DNA of 29,035 bases from an uncultured Prevotella sp. (GCA_900542795.1 UQPD01000009.1:1-29035); one strand, 5' to 3'; positions 8,901-17,297 are shown, counted from the first letter of the stretch. The notes: generated by a model not told the origin, from the letters alone. Translations and numbers: made by a program.

Positions 8901-9740
8901 TTATTTTTTGATGATGCTGCGTATGACAAACCATGCGTGATGGGCTACGGTAGGTAACCATCCGTAGTGGTGTGCCATGATGTGGAAGCGTTCGCGAAGT
9001 GAGGCTTTGTGGTTGCGTGTGGTCATGCCCTCGTTCAGATAGTTTGCCACAACGGTGTGGGCATTGGTGATGGGCAAGTGGTGTGTGGCAGCATGGCGCA
9101 TGATGCGGATGCACCAATCGAAGTCTGCCGAAAATCGGTAACGCAGATTGTAGTGGTAGGTGCGTGCCAGGTCGGTGCGGGCAAAGAAGGCTTGATGGCA
9201 TACTAACATGCCATTTTTAAACGAGCGCCAGGTGAGGTGTTCGGGGGGAGTGAGCCGACGACGACGGATGAACTGTCCGTTGTTGTTAACCAGATGTGTG
9301 TCGCCATATACTACGGCAGGCAAAGAGGGAGCGTGCTGAATGGTCTCTGCTATAAGTTCGAGCGTGTTGTTGGCATGAAAGGTATCGCCAGCATTCAGAA
9401 AGAGTATGTAATGCCCCGTAGCCATGTCGATGGCTTTGTTCATGGCATCATAAAGTCCTTCATCGGGCTCGCTGATGCACACTATTTCGTGACGAACGGC
9501 AGCACGGCTGTTGCGTTCTTGATAATGATGTACGTGTTGGAGAGTGTCATCGTGTGAGTTTCCGTCTACGATAAGGTGCTCAACGTTAGCATACGTTTGG
9601 CGTTCTACACTCTCGATGGTGCGGGTGATGAGTTTGCCCGCATTCCACGTTACGGTGGCTACGGTGATTTTTGGAAGTTTATTGGTGCTTTCCGCGGAAG
9701 GAGGCACGCTGTTCTCTTGCGTTTGATTTTCGGGGGACAT
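8901..9740 (-). CDS. Glycosyltransferase family 2 (GT-A fold)
   Basis: A 279-residue inverting glycosyltransferase. The N-terminal KITVATVTWNAGKLITRTIE and the VEHLIVDGNSHDDT segment are typical of the nucleotide-sugar binding half. NAGD near residue 137 sits where the metal-binding DxD motif is expected. CHQAFFARTDL and RFSADFDWCIR near 180-210 form the acceptor-side motifs, resembling WcaE-type enzymes. There are no transmembrane helices. It follows a GT4 gene by 28 bp and lies downstream of waaA, so a role in LPS core or surface-polysaccharide assembly is likely. The sugar is unknown. Confidence 0.92.
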   Translation of the reverse strand: MSPENQTQENSVPPSAESTNKLPKITVATVTWNAGKLITRTIESVERQTYANVEHLIVDGNSHDDTLQHVHHYQERNSRAAVRHEIVCISEPDEGLYDAMNKAIDMATGHYILFLNAGDTFHANNTLELIAETIQHAPSLPAVVYGDTHLVNNNGQFIRRRRLTPPEHLTWRSFKNGMLVCHQAFFARTDLARTYHYNLRYRFSADFDWCIRIMRHAATHHLPITNAHTVVANYLNEGMTTRNHKASLRERFHIMAHHYGWLPTVAHHAWFVIRSIIKK

Positions 9741-9768
9741 GAATAATTTATAATTTACAATTTATAAT
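9741..9768. repeat. AT-rich short repeat between glycosyltransferase genes
   Basis: The 28-bp spacer is built from repeats of ATAATTTA and AATTTATAATTTA. Similar AT-rich simple repeats occur at 11070-11155 and 16258-16300 in this window, so they appear to be a general feature of the spacers. Confidence 0.5.
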
Positions 9769-11049
9769 TTATAGACCTTGATAGAGTTTGAGATAGGCTG
9801 CTGCAATGGTTTGCTCGTTGTAGGCGTTAACTGCTTTGGTGCGTGCATTGCGACAGAGTGCAGTGTAACTGGGCGAATGGAGTGTAGCGTAAATACCTTT
9901 GGCAAGGTCGGCACTATCAGCAAAGTTAGCTAAATAACCATTGATGCCTGTATCTACCATTTGGGGAACGCCTCCTACATTAAAAGCTACACAAGGCACA
10001 CCACATGCCATTGATTCGGCAATGGTGTTGGGCAGATTGTCCATGAGCGTGGGCATGGCAAGAAGGTTGCAGGCTTGGTAAATTTGACGCATGCGCTCTT
10101 CGCTATCTACGTAACCCATAGCGTATACAGGTGTGTTGCCAAAGGCGTGTTGCAGGGTGTGGGCTCCATGGCCTGCAAGCACGATGCCCAGGTTTTTGCT
10201 CCATTCGGGGTGTTCGGTTTGCAACAGTTTAACTGCTTCGATTAGGTGGTTGATGCCTTTGTTGGGGTCAGTCACCTTGAAGGCTGTAAGCAGAATGAGC
10301 ATGCGATGGGTGGGTAGCTGGAGTGCTGTGCGTACTTCGGCTTGTGTTGGCATGCCCTCGGTTGCTGCAGGAGCGTAGAATTGGGTATCTATGGGATTAG
10401 GGATAGATGTTACATGCTGGTTGCTGAGTAGAGGGGCTTGTGTAGCATTGTTTGCCATCCATTGGCTGCAGCCCACAAAGGTGATGTGACCTGTGGCGTA
10501 AACAGCTTTCTTGCGTTGAAAGGTTGTAGCCGAGAGGTCGGTGGCTGAGGGGCGTTGCAGTAGCGGACAGTGTCCACAACCAGAGGTAAGCCATCGGTTG
10601 CAGTTGGCAGAGTTGTGGCAAACTCCTGTAAAAGCCCACATATCGTGCATGGTCCAAACGATGCGTTTGCCGCTTTTAAGAATCTTTTTTAGATTGCCGA
10701 GCGAAAGCATGGCTTGGTTTGTCCAATGCAGATGAATAACGTCTGCCTCTTGAAAGGCTTTTAGTTTGGTAATGTCATTGCCAAAGCGTGCGGTGTCTAC
10801 AGCAAAGAGCCCTTTGCGCTTGAAACCATTTGTTAGGAATATTTCAAATCGTTCGAGCACAAACTTTGCTTTGCGCCATAGTGTGGGTTTAAGTTGTATC
10901 ACCTCTTTCATCCCCTCAGTTTGTGTTGAGCGGTCGCGACAAAGCAGGGTAGCCTCAATGTTTGCTTGGCGTAGGGCTTTGAGCAGTCGTAGGGAGGCTA
11001 TGGCTGCTCCGCCTGCATGGTCGGAGGTGTTAACTAAAAGCACTTTCAT
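9769..11049 (-). CDS. Glycosyltransferase family 4 (GT-B fold)
   Basis: A 426-residue retaining glycosyltransferase. The N-terminal domain opens with the Rossmann strand MKVLLVNTSDHAGGAAIASL. A cysteine-rich segment, HDMWAFTGVCHNSANC through CGHCPLL near 145-180, is typical of a Bacteroidetes-rich GT4 subgroup and may bind a metal. The C-terminal donor domain has PNPID, the KGINHLIEA helix and the E-x7-E type motif in PNTIAESMACGVPCVAF near 360-380. It lies between waaA and a GT2 gene on the same strand, which suggests LPS or polysaccharide assembly. Donor and acceptor cannot be read from the sequence. Confidence 0.93.
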   Translation of the reverse strand: MKVLLVNTSDHAGGAAIASLRLLKALRQANIEATLLCRDRSTQTEGMKEVIQLKPTLWRKAKFVLERFEIFLTNGFKRKGLFAVDTARFGNDITKLKAFQEADVIHLHWTNQAMLSLGNLKKILKSGKRIVWTMHDMWAFTGVCHNSANCNRWLTSGCGHCPLLQRPSATDLSATTFQRKKAVYATGHITFVGCSQWMANNATQAPLLSNQHVTSIPNPIDTQFYAPAATEGMPTQAEVRTALQLPTHRMLILLTAFKVTDPNKGINHLIEAVKLLQTEHPEWSKNLGIVLAGHGAHTLQHAFGNTPVYAMGYVDSEERMRQIYQACNLLAMPTLMDNLPNTIAESMACGVPCVAFNVGGVPQMVDTGINGYLANFADSADLAKGIYATLHSPSYTALCRNARTKAVNAYNEQTIAAAYLKLYQGL

Positions 11050-11085
11050 GGATAAGGAGGTGGAATATGAGTATAATTAATAATT

Positions 11086-11146
11086 AATAATGAATAATTG
11101 ATAATTGATTAGGATTGTTATCTCAATCAATCAATTATTCATTATT
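11086..11146. repeat. AT-rich inverted repeat between waaA and the GT4 gene
   Basis: The arm at 11086-11110 pairs with 11125-11146. The core AATAATGAATAATTGAT is perfect, with a three-base insert in one arm. The loop is about 14 bp. It lacks GC content and a clear T-run, so it is more likely a spacer repeat or weak attenuator than an efficient terminator. Confidence 0.5.
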
Positions 11147-11155
11147 CATTATTCA

Positions 11156-12361
11156 TTAAAACAATTGTATTTGTGCAGAGGCTCCAGCGTTTTCTTTAAT
11201 ATAATTGCCAGCAGCTTGTCCTGCTTTTTCGAGTTCTGCTTTGTTGGTGAGCAAGAGGTCCATAACTGCGTTGAAGGATGTGCTGTCTGTCACCTCGCGA
11301 CAACCACCATTAGTTAGCAAGGCTTGAGCTTCGCGGAACTTTTGGTTGTTAGGACCGATAATTACGGGTACACCATAAACTGCAGCTTCGGGCACGTTGT
11401 GAATGCCTACTCCAAATCCGCCACCCACATAGGCAATGGTAGCATAGCGATAAATGCTCGATAACAAGCCATAGCAGTCAATTATTAAGCAGTCGGCTTC
11501 AGCTACGCTTTTGGTGGTTGCAGCAGAGTAGCGCACAAAGGGGCGTTGCAACTTACTTTCAATTTGTTTGAGGTGCTCCTCGCTCACCACATGGGGTGCA
11601 AGCACCAGTTTGAGGTTGGGGTGGTTGTTGAAGTAACTAATAAGCAAGTTCTCGTCGGGCTGCCATGAGCTTCCTGCAACAATAACGCGCCAACAACCTG
11701 CAAAACGCTCAACAAGCGGAAGGGGCTTGGCGGCATTGCGAATGTCAATAACACGGTCGAAACGTGTGTCGCCTACTACTGTTACGTGGTCGACACCTAT
11801 GGTTGCAAGCAGCGCACGCGACTCCTCGTTTTGCACATAGAGGTGTGTCATGCGTTGTAATACGCGAGCATATTCGCGTCCGTACCAGCGAAAGAATATT
11901 TGATTAGGACGGAAAATGCTTGATACCGAATAGGTGGGTATGCCTTTTTGATGGAGCACATCAATGTAGTTGCGCCAAAATTCGTACTTAATAAAGTAGG
12001 CAGCTTCAGGCTTTGCCAATCGGATAAACTTGCGTGCGTTGAGTGGTGTGTCGAATGGTAAGTAGCACACTACGTCGGCTCCTTCATAGTTTTTGCGCAC
12101 TTCGTAGCCTGAGGGCGAGAAGAAGGTGAGCAAAATCTTTTTTTCGGGATGTTCGCGACGCAAACGTTCCATGAGGGGGCGTCCTTGTTCGAACTCTCCC
12201 AATGAGGCGGCATGAAACCACACGTACTGTTCGTTGCCAATCTGCTTACGCAGAATGTGCCATGTGTTGCGGTGACCGCGCATCATGGTACGTATTTTTT
12301 TGCTGAAGATGGCGGCAATGTTGCAGCCGAGCATCATCAGATAAATTGCGAAAGAATACAC
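11156..12361 (-). CDS. waaA: 3-deoxy-D-manno-octulosonic acid (Kdo) transferase
   Basis: WaaA (KdtA) adds Kdo from CMP-Kdo to the lipid A precursor at the inner membrane, the first step of LPS core synthesis. An N-terminal hydrophobic anchor, YSFAIYLMMLGCNIAAIFSKK, precedes the GT-B core. Family motifs include VWFHAASLGEFEQGRPL with the catalytic Glu, RPNQIFFRWYGREYARVL, VAGSSWQPDENLL and YVGGGFGVGIHNVPEAAVYGVPVIIGPN. The open frame extends to a TTG at 12427, but those 22 extra residues lie partly in a repeat array and do not look like the family. A GTG at 12361 just before the anchor is preferred and gives about 401 residues. A later ATG pair near residue 31 would cut the anchor. It lies downstream of gltX. 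Confidence 0.9.
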   Translation of the reverse strand: MYSFAIYLMMLGCNIAAIFSKKIRTMMRGHRNTWHILRKQIGNEQYVWFHAASLGEFEQGRPLMERLRREHPEKKILLTFFSPSGYEVRKNYEGADVVCYLPFDTPLNARKFIRLAKPEAAYFIKYEFWRNYIDVLHQKGIPTYSVSSIFRPNQIFFRWYGREYARVLQRMTHLYVQNEESRALLATIGVDHVTVVGDTRFDRVIDIRNAAKPLPLVERFAGCWRVIVAGSSWQPDENLLISYFNNHPNLKLVLAPHVVSEEHLKQIESKLQRPFVRYSAATTKSVAEADCLIIDCYGLLSSIYRYATIAYVGGGFGVGIHNVPEAAVYGVPVIIGPNNQKFREAQALLTNGGCREVTDSTSFNAVMDLLLTNKAELEKAGQAAGNYIKENAGASAQIQLF

Positions 12362-12426
12362 TTTTTTGTCTGTAGAAAGTATGAAACAGGAGGAGATGGG
12401 GAGGTAGTTTGAAGAGGTTTTCTTCA

Positions 12427-12505
12427 AGAAGTTATTTTTGAGAAGTTATTTTTGAGAAGTTATTTTTGAGAAGTTATTTTCAAGAAGTTATTTTCAAGAA
12501 GTAGG
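12427..12505. repeat. 14-bp tandem repeat array upstream of waaA
   Basis: Five back-to-back copies of AGAAGTTATTTTTG start at 12427, 12441, 12455, 12469 and 12483, followed by a partial copy. The last two end in CA instead of TG. Inverted copies (TAACTTCT, AAAATAACTTCT) occur at 12551-12588, so the whole spacer can fold back on itself. It lies between the gltX stop at 12639 and the waaA start. Confidence 0.85.
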
Positions 12506-12546
12506 AATCTCGTATACATTTTGCGATACTATCATTCCTCTAACTT
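12498..12546. repeat. Inverted-repeat element, copy A (TTTTGCGATAC core)
   Basis: The outer arm GAAGTAGGAAT pairs imperfectly with ATTCCTCTAACTTC. The centre reads CGTATACATTTTGCGATAC, with GTAT and ATAC able to pair. The same element, with the same right arm and core, occurs at 17337-17388. It has no coding capacity and no recognised family. Confidence 0.7.
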
Positions 12547-12638
12547 CCCTCTAACTTCTTAAAATAACTTCTAAAAATAACTTCTTGGAAAACTCTTCTT
12601 AAGAATATCTTTTTGAAAACTCCTATTTTTTTGGATTG

Positions 12639-14153
12639 TTATCCCAAAGCTTTGATTGCGGCCTGCATGCGACGCAAGGTTTCGTCCTTACCCAAGAAGG
12701 CAGCGAGTTCGTACATATCAGGACCTTTACCAGTGCCCACCAAGCAAACGCGCCAGGGATTCCAAGGTTTTTTGCCATTTTCAGTAGCCCAAGGGTCAAC
12801 GGCAGCCTTTTGGGCTTCGATGCTAAAGTCGTTGAGCGAAGCAAGCAAGTCGTGGAGTTCTTGCATATCGGCAGCAGCGCCTTCTTTCCAATTCTTACGA
12901 GTAAATTTATCGTCAGCATCGTAGGTAGGAGCTATAAAGAAGAAGTCGCAAAGAGGCCAAAGCTCCTTGATGAAGTTAATCTTCTTCATCTTCATCATGC
13001 CAACAACCGCTTCAACACGTTCGATGGGAGCTTCAATGCCATTCTCCTTCAAAATTTTGTCGAAGGCAGGAGCCAAAACAGCGTTGTCTGTTTTGAGGAT
13101 GTATTCACGGTTAAACCACTGTCCCTTGATGTAGTCGAACTTTGCACCACTCTTTGAGCACTTAGCTAAGTCGAACTGTTCAATAAGCTCTTGCATCGAA
13201 AGAATCTCCTGGTCGGTACCAGGGTTCCAACCCAACAATGCGAGGAAGTTGATGACAGCTTCGGGTAAATAGCCACTTTCGCGGTAGCCTGATGAGATAT
13301 CGCCTGATTTAGGATCGTGCCATTCTAAGGGGAATACGGGGAAGCCTAAACGGTCTCCATCGCGCTTTGAGAGTTTTCCTTTACCATCGGGCTTAAGCAA
13401 CAAAGGTAAATGTGCAAATTGTGGCATGGTATCTTCCCAACCAAAGGCACGATAAAGCAGTACGTGGAGGGGTGCCGAGGGCAACCATTCTTCGCCGCGA
13501 ATAACATGGCTGATTTCCATCAAGTGATCGTCTACGATGTTTGCCAAGTGGTAGGTGGGCAGGTCATCGGCACTTTTGTAAAGCACCTTGTCATCGAGAA
13601 TGTCGCTCATAATGCGCACATCGCCACGAATAATGTCGTTAACGTGTACTTCTTCGCCAGGTTCCACCTTGAAGCGTACCACATATTGTTCGCCATTATC
13701 AATGAGGCGTTGTGTTTCTTCCTCACCCAACACCAATGAGTTGCGCATTTCCATGCGGGTGTGTGCGTCATACTGAAAGTTTTGCACACTTTCGCGCTTA
13801 GCAGTGAGTTCTTCGGGGGTGTCGAATGCAATGTAAGCCTTACCAGCGTCAAGCAGTTGCTTTACATACTTGCGATAAATGTCGCGGCGTTCGCTCTGAC
13901 GATAAGGACCATGTTCGCCACCAAAGCTTACGCCTTCATCAAATTCAATGCCGAGCCACTTGAACGATTCAATAATGTAATCTTCAGCTCCAGGCACAAA
14001 GCGGTTAGAGTCGGTGTCTTCAATGCGGAACACCATGTCGCCGCCATGCTGACGAGCAAAGAGGTAGTTGTAAAGAGCGGTTCGAACACCGCCAATATGA
14101 AGCGGTCCGGTGGGACTTGGTGCAAAACGCACGCGTACTTTTCTTTCTGACAT
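12639..14153 (-). CDS. gltX: Glutamyl-tRNA synthetase
   Basis: A 504-residue class I aminoacyl-tRNA synthetase that charges tRNA-Glu. The HIGH-type motif is HIGG in the segment PSPTGPLHIGGVRTALYNYL near 11-30. The KMSKS-type motif is KLSKRDGDRLG near 260-270. The C-terminal part is the helical anticodon-binding domain. The length matches bacterial GltX. The ATG at 14153 places the conserved VRVRFAPSPTG strand directly at the N-terminus. The promoter box at 14198-14205 lies about 50 bp upstream. Downstream come the repeat array and waaA. Confidence 0.97.
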   Translation of the reverse strand: MSERKVRVRFAPSPTGPLHIGGVRTALYNYLFARQHGGDMVFRIEDTDSNRFVPGAEDYIIESFKWLGIEFDEGVSFGGEHGPYRQSERRDIYRKYVKQLLDAGKAYIAFDTPEELTAKRESVQNFQYDAHTRMEMRNSLVLGEEETQRLIDNGEQYVVRFKVEPGEEVHVNDIIRGDVRIMSDILDDKVLYKSADDLPTYHLANIVDDHLMEISHVIRGEEWLPSAPLHVLLYRAFGWEDTMPQFAHLPLLLKPDGKGKLSKRDGDRLGFPVFPLEWHDPKSGDISSGYRESGYLPEAVINFLALLGWNPGTDQEILSMQELIEQFDLAKCSKSGAKFDYIKGQWFNREYILKTDNAVLAPAFDKILKENGIEAPIERVEAVVGMMKMKKINFIKELWPLCDFFFIAPTYDADDKFTRKNWKEGAAADMQELHDLLASLNDFSIEAQKAAVDPWATENGKKPWNPWRVCLVGTGKGPDMYELAAFLGKDETLRRMQAAIKALG

Positions 14154-14197
14154 GCTTTTTTAGCTTGTATATTATAGTTGTTGTTTATTTTACCTTG

Positions 14198-14205
14198 CAA
14201 AATTA
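14198..14205 (-). promoter_or_regulatory. Promoter -7 box for gltX
   Basis: On the minus strand this reads TAATTTTG, fitting TAnnTTTG, about 45 bp before the gltX ATG. A TTG about 23 bp upstream on that strand may be the -33 element. It lies in the gap after the prmC stop, so gltX has its own promoter. Confidence 0.5.
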
Positions 14206-14230
14206 CAGTTTTTTATGTAAAACGGCAAGT

Positions 14231-15097
14231 TCATAAGCCGGCAAATGCTCCCACCATGCGTTCATTTCCAAAAACATCGCGTCGCACTTCGGCATCTTGC
14301 AATCTGGCTTGTGCAAAAGCATCTGCCGTTTCGTGTGCAAAAGCTCGGTTAATTTCGGTGAGTAAGGCTCCACCTTTTGTTAAGGTTTGGGCGGCTCCTT
14401 GTGCCAATGCATGGTAAAAGCGCAAAGGGTCGGCATTGGGCACAAACAGTGCGGTGTGAGGCTCGTGGTTTATGACGTTTTGTTCCATGTGCTCTGCCTC
14501 GTTCTCACAGATATAGGGTGGATTGCTCACAATGAGGTCGATGCTTTGGGCGGGTAAATGCCAAGGTTGCAACAAATCGCGCTGTTCAAAGTTAACATCA
14601 ACACCTAAGGTGTGTGCATTTTGTTGTGCCACAGCCAATGCTCCTTCTGATATGTCCCATGCAGCAACTTCGGCTTGGGGTAATGCTAACTTTAGGCTCA
14701 CGGCAATGCAGCCCGACCCTGTGCCTGCGTCAACAATGCGTAGGTGCTTGTTGGGTTGCAGCTTTAAGAGGGCTTGTGCCACCTCAATAGCCCAATCAAC
14801 AAGTTCCTCTGTTTCGGGACGCGGAATGAGCACATCAGGCGTTACTATGAAGGGTCTACCAGCAAACCAAGCATGCCCCAACACATATTGCACAGGCTCA
14901 CCTTTGGCTAAACGTTTGCACATTCTATTGAAGCGTTTGTGCTCATCTTCAGAAAATTGTCTAACTTTGTCGGCATAAATGTCGGTACGACTCACGCCGA
15001 ACCCCTCATCAAGCACCATAAAGGCAATGGCACGTGCCTCGCCTTCAGAGTAAATAGCTTGTAACTGTGTGCGCAGAGCGGTAAACAGAGAGTCCAT
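14231..15097 (-). CDS. prmC: Release factor glutamine methyltransferase
   Basis: PrmC (HemK) methylates the glutamine of the GGQ motif in release factors RF1 and RF2 using S-adenosylmethionine. This 288-residue protein has the usual layout: an N-terminal helical domain (1-90) with RMCKRLAKGEPVQYVLGHAWF and DVLIPRPETEELV, then a Rossmann methyltransferase domain. The SAM motif is VDAGTGSGCIAVSLKL near 122-137, and the catalytic NPPY follows VS near 190-193. Its start lies 75 bp from the ribD start, and the two genes are divergent. Confidence 0.95.
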   Translation of the reverse strand: MDSLFTALRTQLQAIYSEGEARAIAFMVLDEGFGVSRTDIYADKVRQFSEDEHKRFNRMCKRLAKGEPVQYVLGHAWFAGRPFIVTPDVLIPRPETEELVDWAIEVAQALLKLQPNKHLRIVDAGTGSGCIAVSLKLALPQAEVAAWDISEGALAVAQQNAHTLGVDVNFEQRDLLQPWHLPAQSIDLIVSNPPYICENEAEHMEQNVINHEPHTALFVPNADPLRFYHALAQGAAQTLTKGGALLTEINRAFAHETADAFAQARLQDAEVRRDVFGNERMVGAFAGL

Positions 15098-15171
15098 TAT
15101 AGAGAGAGTATTTATTGGTATTCTTAACTAAACTGCGGTTTTTAAATAGGCCGCATGAACTATTACAGAAA

Positions 15172-16185
15172 ATGCAAACTGACGAATTATATATGCAGCG
15201 TTGCATAGAGTTGGCACGTTATGGCAGCATGCACGCACAGCCCAACCCTATGGTAGGTGCAGTGATTGTGCATGAAGGTCGCATTATTGGCGAGGGGTAT
15301 CACGCCGTATGTGGTCAGGGACATGCCGAAGTCAATGCCATTGCTTCAGTGCGTCCAGCCGACCGTCCACTACTTAGCCAAAGCACCATCTACGTTAGCT
15401 TAGAACCATGTGCGCATTATGGCAAAACACCTCCTTGTGCTCGGTTAATTGTGAAAACGGGCATTCCGCGTGTAGTGGTGGGTTGTGTCGATCCCTTTGC
15501 CAAGGTTCAAGGACGTGGCATTGCCATTCTGCGCGAAGCGGGTGTTGAAGTGAAGGTAGGAGTGCTCGAACAAGAGTGTCTTGCACTCAATAGGCGTTTC
15601 ATTACTGCCCAAACGCTTCATCGCCCTTATGTTACACTGAAATGGGCGCGGTCTGCCGATGGCTTTATTGACCGTTGGCGCGAAGAACCCTTGGTGGGAG
15701 TTGATGGCACATTAGCACCTAACGAGGGTGCAGCTCGTTTGTCATCTTCATGGTCGCAAATGCGTGTGCACCAGTTGCGAGCCATGCACCAAGCAATCCT
15801 TGTGGGGCACGGCACCTTACGTATGGATAATCCCCAACTCAATGTGCGCCATTGGGTAGGTCCGCAACCTTTGCGTGTTGTGCTGGGCAGGGTAGCTGAA
15901 GGCGAATTGCCCAGAGGATGGTTGGCTTATGCCGACATACGCACAGCACTCACTGAACTTTATCGCACAGAAGGTGTGCAATCGCTCTTGGTTGAGGGTG
16001 GACAACAAACCTTACAGAGTTTCATTGATCAAGGTTTGTGGGATGAAGCTTTTGTAGAACTCTCGCCTTGTGTGTTGGGCAGTGGTGTGCCCGAACCACG
16101 TATGCCAGTTGGTGTATGCCTTACCGAGGAGCACTATTTTGGCGCTACCATTTGGCATTACAACCCCGAACCGATGCAAAGATAG
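15172..16185 (+). CDS. ribD: Bifunctional riboflavin deaminase/reductase
   Basis: RibD carries out two successive steps of riboflavin synthesis: deamination of the pyrimidinone intermediate and reduction of its ribosyl side chain. The N-terminal deaminase domain has the zinc ligands HAE near 50-52 and PCxxxGxTPPC near 76-86. The NADPH-dependent reductase domain starts near YVTLKWARSADGFI. ATG 15172 gives 337 residues beginning MQTDELYMQRCIELA, as expected for the family; the upstream TTG at 15115 adds 19 unlike residues. The last codons, Met-Gln-Arg-stop, lie inside the 73-bp repeat element at 16174-16257, so the repeat supplies the stop codon. No other riboflavin gene is nearby. Confidence 0.95.
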   Translation: MQTDELYMQRCIELARYGSMHAQPNPMVGAVIVHEGRIIGEGYHAVCGQGHAEVNAIASVRPADRPLLSQSTIYVSLEPCAHYGKTPPCARLIVKTGIPRVVVGCVDPFAKVQGRGIAILREAGVEVKVGVLEQECLALNRRFITAQTLHRPYVTLKWARSADGFIDRWREEPLVGVDGTLAPNEGAARLSSSWSQMRVHQLRAMHQAILVGHGTLRMDNPQLNVRHWVGPQPLRVVLGRVAEGELPRGWLAYADIRTALTELYRTEGVQSLLVEGGQQTLQSFIDQGLWDEAFVELSPCVLGSGVPEPRMPVGVCLTEEHYFGATIWHYNPEPMQR

Positions 16186-16257
16186 TGCAAACCGAGTGTA
16201 AAACATCAAGCTTGCTTGAATGTTTTACCGAGGTGCAGCCTATCTTATGCAAAGGTA
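16174..16257 (-). repeat. 73-bp hairpin repeat element, single copy at the ribD 3' end
   Basis: Read on the minus strand, this is one 73-bp unit (16185-16257) plus 11 bp of a following unit, so it is bounded by TACCTTTGCAT and TATCTTTGCAT. It contains a hairpin at 16198-16228: GTAAAACAT pairs with ATGTTTTAC, then one bulged base, then CAAG pairs with CTTG around a CAAG/CTTG tetraloop. It aligns without gaps to the two units at 28903-29035. Most of the outer sequence is conserved, and all stem differences are compensated. It also overlaps the ribD stop. Confidence 0.9.
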
Positions 16258-16318
16258 ATGAATAATTAATAATTAATAATGAATAATGAATAATTGGGTG
16301 TTCATGGGTGTTCAAAAT

Positions 16319-16326
16319 TATTTTTG
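16319..16326 (+). promoter_or_regulatory. Promoter -7 box for the rhomboid gene
   Basis: TATTTTTG fits TAnnTTTG and lies 36 bp before the ATG at 16362. A TTG at 16294-16296 is 22 bp upstream. Its position argues against the longer reading frame that begins at a GTG at 16308. Confidence 0.42.
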
Positions 16327-16361
16327 GAAAGTATTCATTCTTCATTAAAAATACAAACACA

Positions 16362-17297
16362 ATGCAAAAAATGCTTCCCGTTACGCGCAATTTGCTAATC
16401 ATCAACGTTCTGTGCTACTTCTTGCAGGTGGTGCTCGAGGCGCGTGGCATCGACATAACTCAATGGTTGGGGCTACACTTTGTGCTTGCCGACCAATTTA
16501 ATGTGTTTCAGCTCATCTCTTACATGTTTTTGCATGGAAGTCTGACTCACCTTTTTTTCAACATGTTTTCGCTTTGGATGTTTGGCTCACTCATTGAGCG
16601 TCAACTCGGCACCAAGCGCTTCCTCCTTTATTACATGGTGTGTGGTGTAGGTGCAGCCTTGTGCCAAGAGTTGTGGCAAACAGCCGACTATTTTATTGAA
16701 GGTCTTAATAACTATGAGATGGTTAACACAGGCACTTCGCTTATGCCCATGGCGCAATTTCTGAACCATTGGACCACGATTGGTGCATCGGGGGCATGCT
16801 ATGGCATACTCTTGGCTTTTGGCATGTTCTTTCCTAATGAGCGTATCATGCTGCTTATTCCACCCATCCCTATGAAGGCAAAATACTTTGTAGTGGGGTA
16901 TGCTGCCATTGAACTTCTTTCTGCTTATTTCTCAAACGACAATATTGCGCACTTTGCTCACCTTGGTGGTATGCTCTTTGGTTTCTTGTTGTTGTTATGG
17001 TGGCGCAAGCGTACGCAGAGCCGTCCACGTTTTGGTGGTTGGGAGGTTTGGGAACCTGCTGGTAAAACCAAAAAGTCCTTTTGGCAACGCACCAAACAAA
17101 AGTTTCAAAGCAAGGCTTCTGCTTCGGTCGGTAATGCTCGCCACACTGCCACACGCATGAACGATTATGAAGAGAATATCCGGTCGCGTCAAGAAGAAGC
17201 TCGCATGGATGAGATTCTCGATAAAGTGCGTCGCTCTGGCTACGACAGTTTGAGCAAAGATGAAAAACAAGAACTCTTCCGCATTAGCCGAAAGTGA
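16362..17297 (+). CDS. Rhomboid-family intramembrane serine protease
   Basis: A protein of 311 residues from ATG 16362. Six or so transmembrane helices fill residues 8-215. The catalytic pair is Ser143 in GASGACYG and His200 in FAHLGGMLFG; Asn67 in HLFFNMFSLWMFG is the conserved oxyanion-side residue. A basic cytoplasmic tail (216-311) ends in a short helical domain, MDEILDKVRRSGYDSLSKDEKQ at about 280-301. This tail is typical of Bacteroidetes rhomboids and resembles the DUF6576 segment. Substrates are unknown. The phosphatase-like gene that follows, 128 bp away, may be co-transcribed, with a repeat element between them. Confidence 0.93.
   Translation: MQKMLPVTRNLLIINVLCYFLQVVLEARGIDITQWLGLHFVLADQFNVFQLISYMFLHGSLTHLFFNMFSLWMFGSLIERQLGTKRFLLYYMVCGVGAALCQELWQTADYFIEGLNNYEMVNTGTSLMPMAQFLNHWTTIGASGACYGILLAFGMFFPNERIMLLIPPIPMKAKYFVVGYAAIELLSAYFSNDNIAHFAHLGGMLFGFLLLLWWRKRTQSRPRFGGWEVWEPAGKTKKSFWQRTKQKFQSKASASVGNARHTATRMNDYEENIRSRQEEARMDEILDKVRRSGYDSLSKDEKQELFRISRK

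Noticed and set aside
12362..12427. TTG start for waaA with 22 extra residues
   Set aside because: The extension reaches into the 14-bp repeat array and is unlike WaaA; the GTG at 12361 directly precedes the membrane anchor.
15115..15171. TTG start for ribD adding 19 residues
   Set aside because: The added residues do not resemble the family, and ATG 15172 starts the known N-terminal pattern.
16308..16361. GTG start for the rhomboid gene
   Set aside because: It would begin upstream of the likely promoter box at 16319-16326, and ATG 16362 gives the usual short N-terminus before the first helix.
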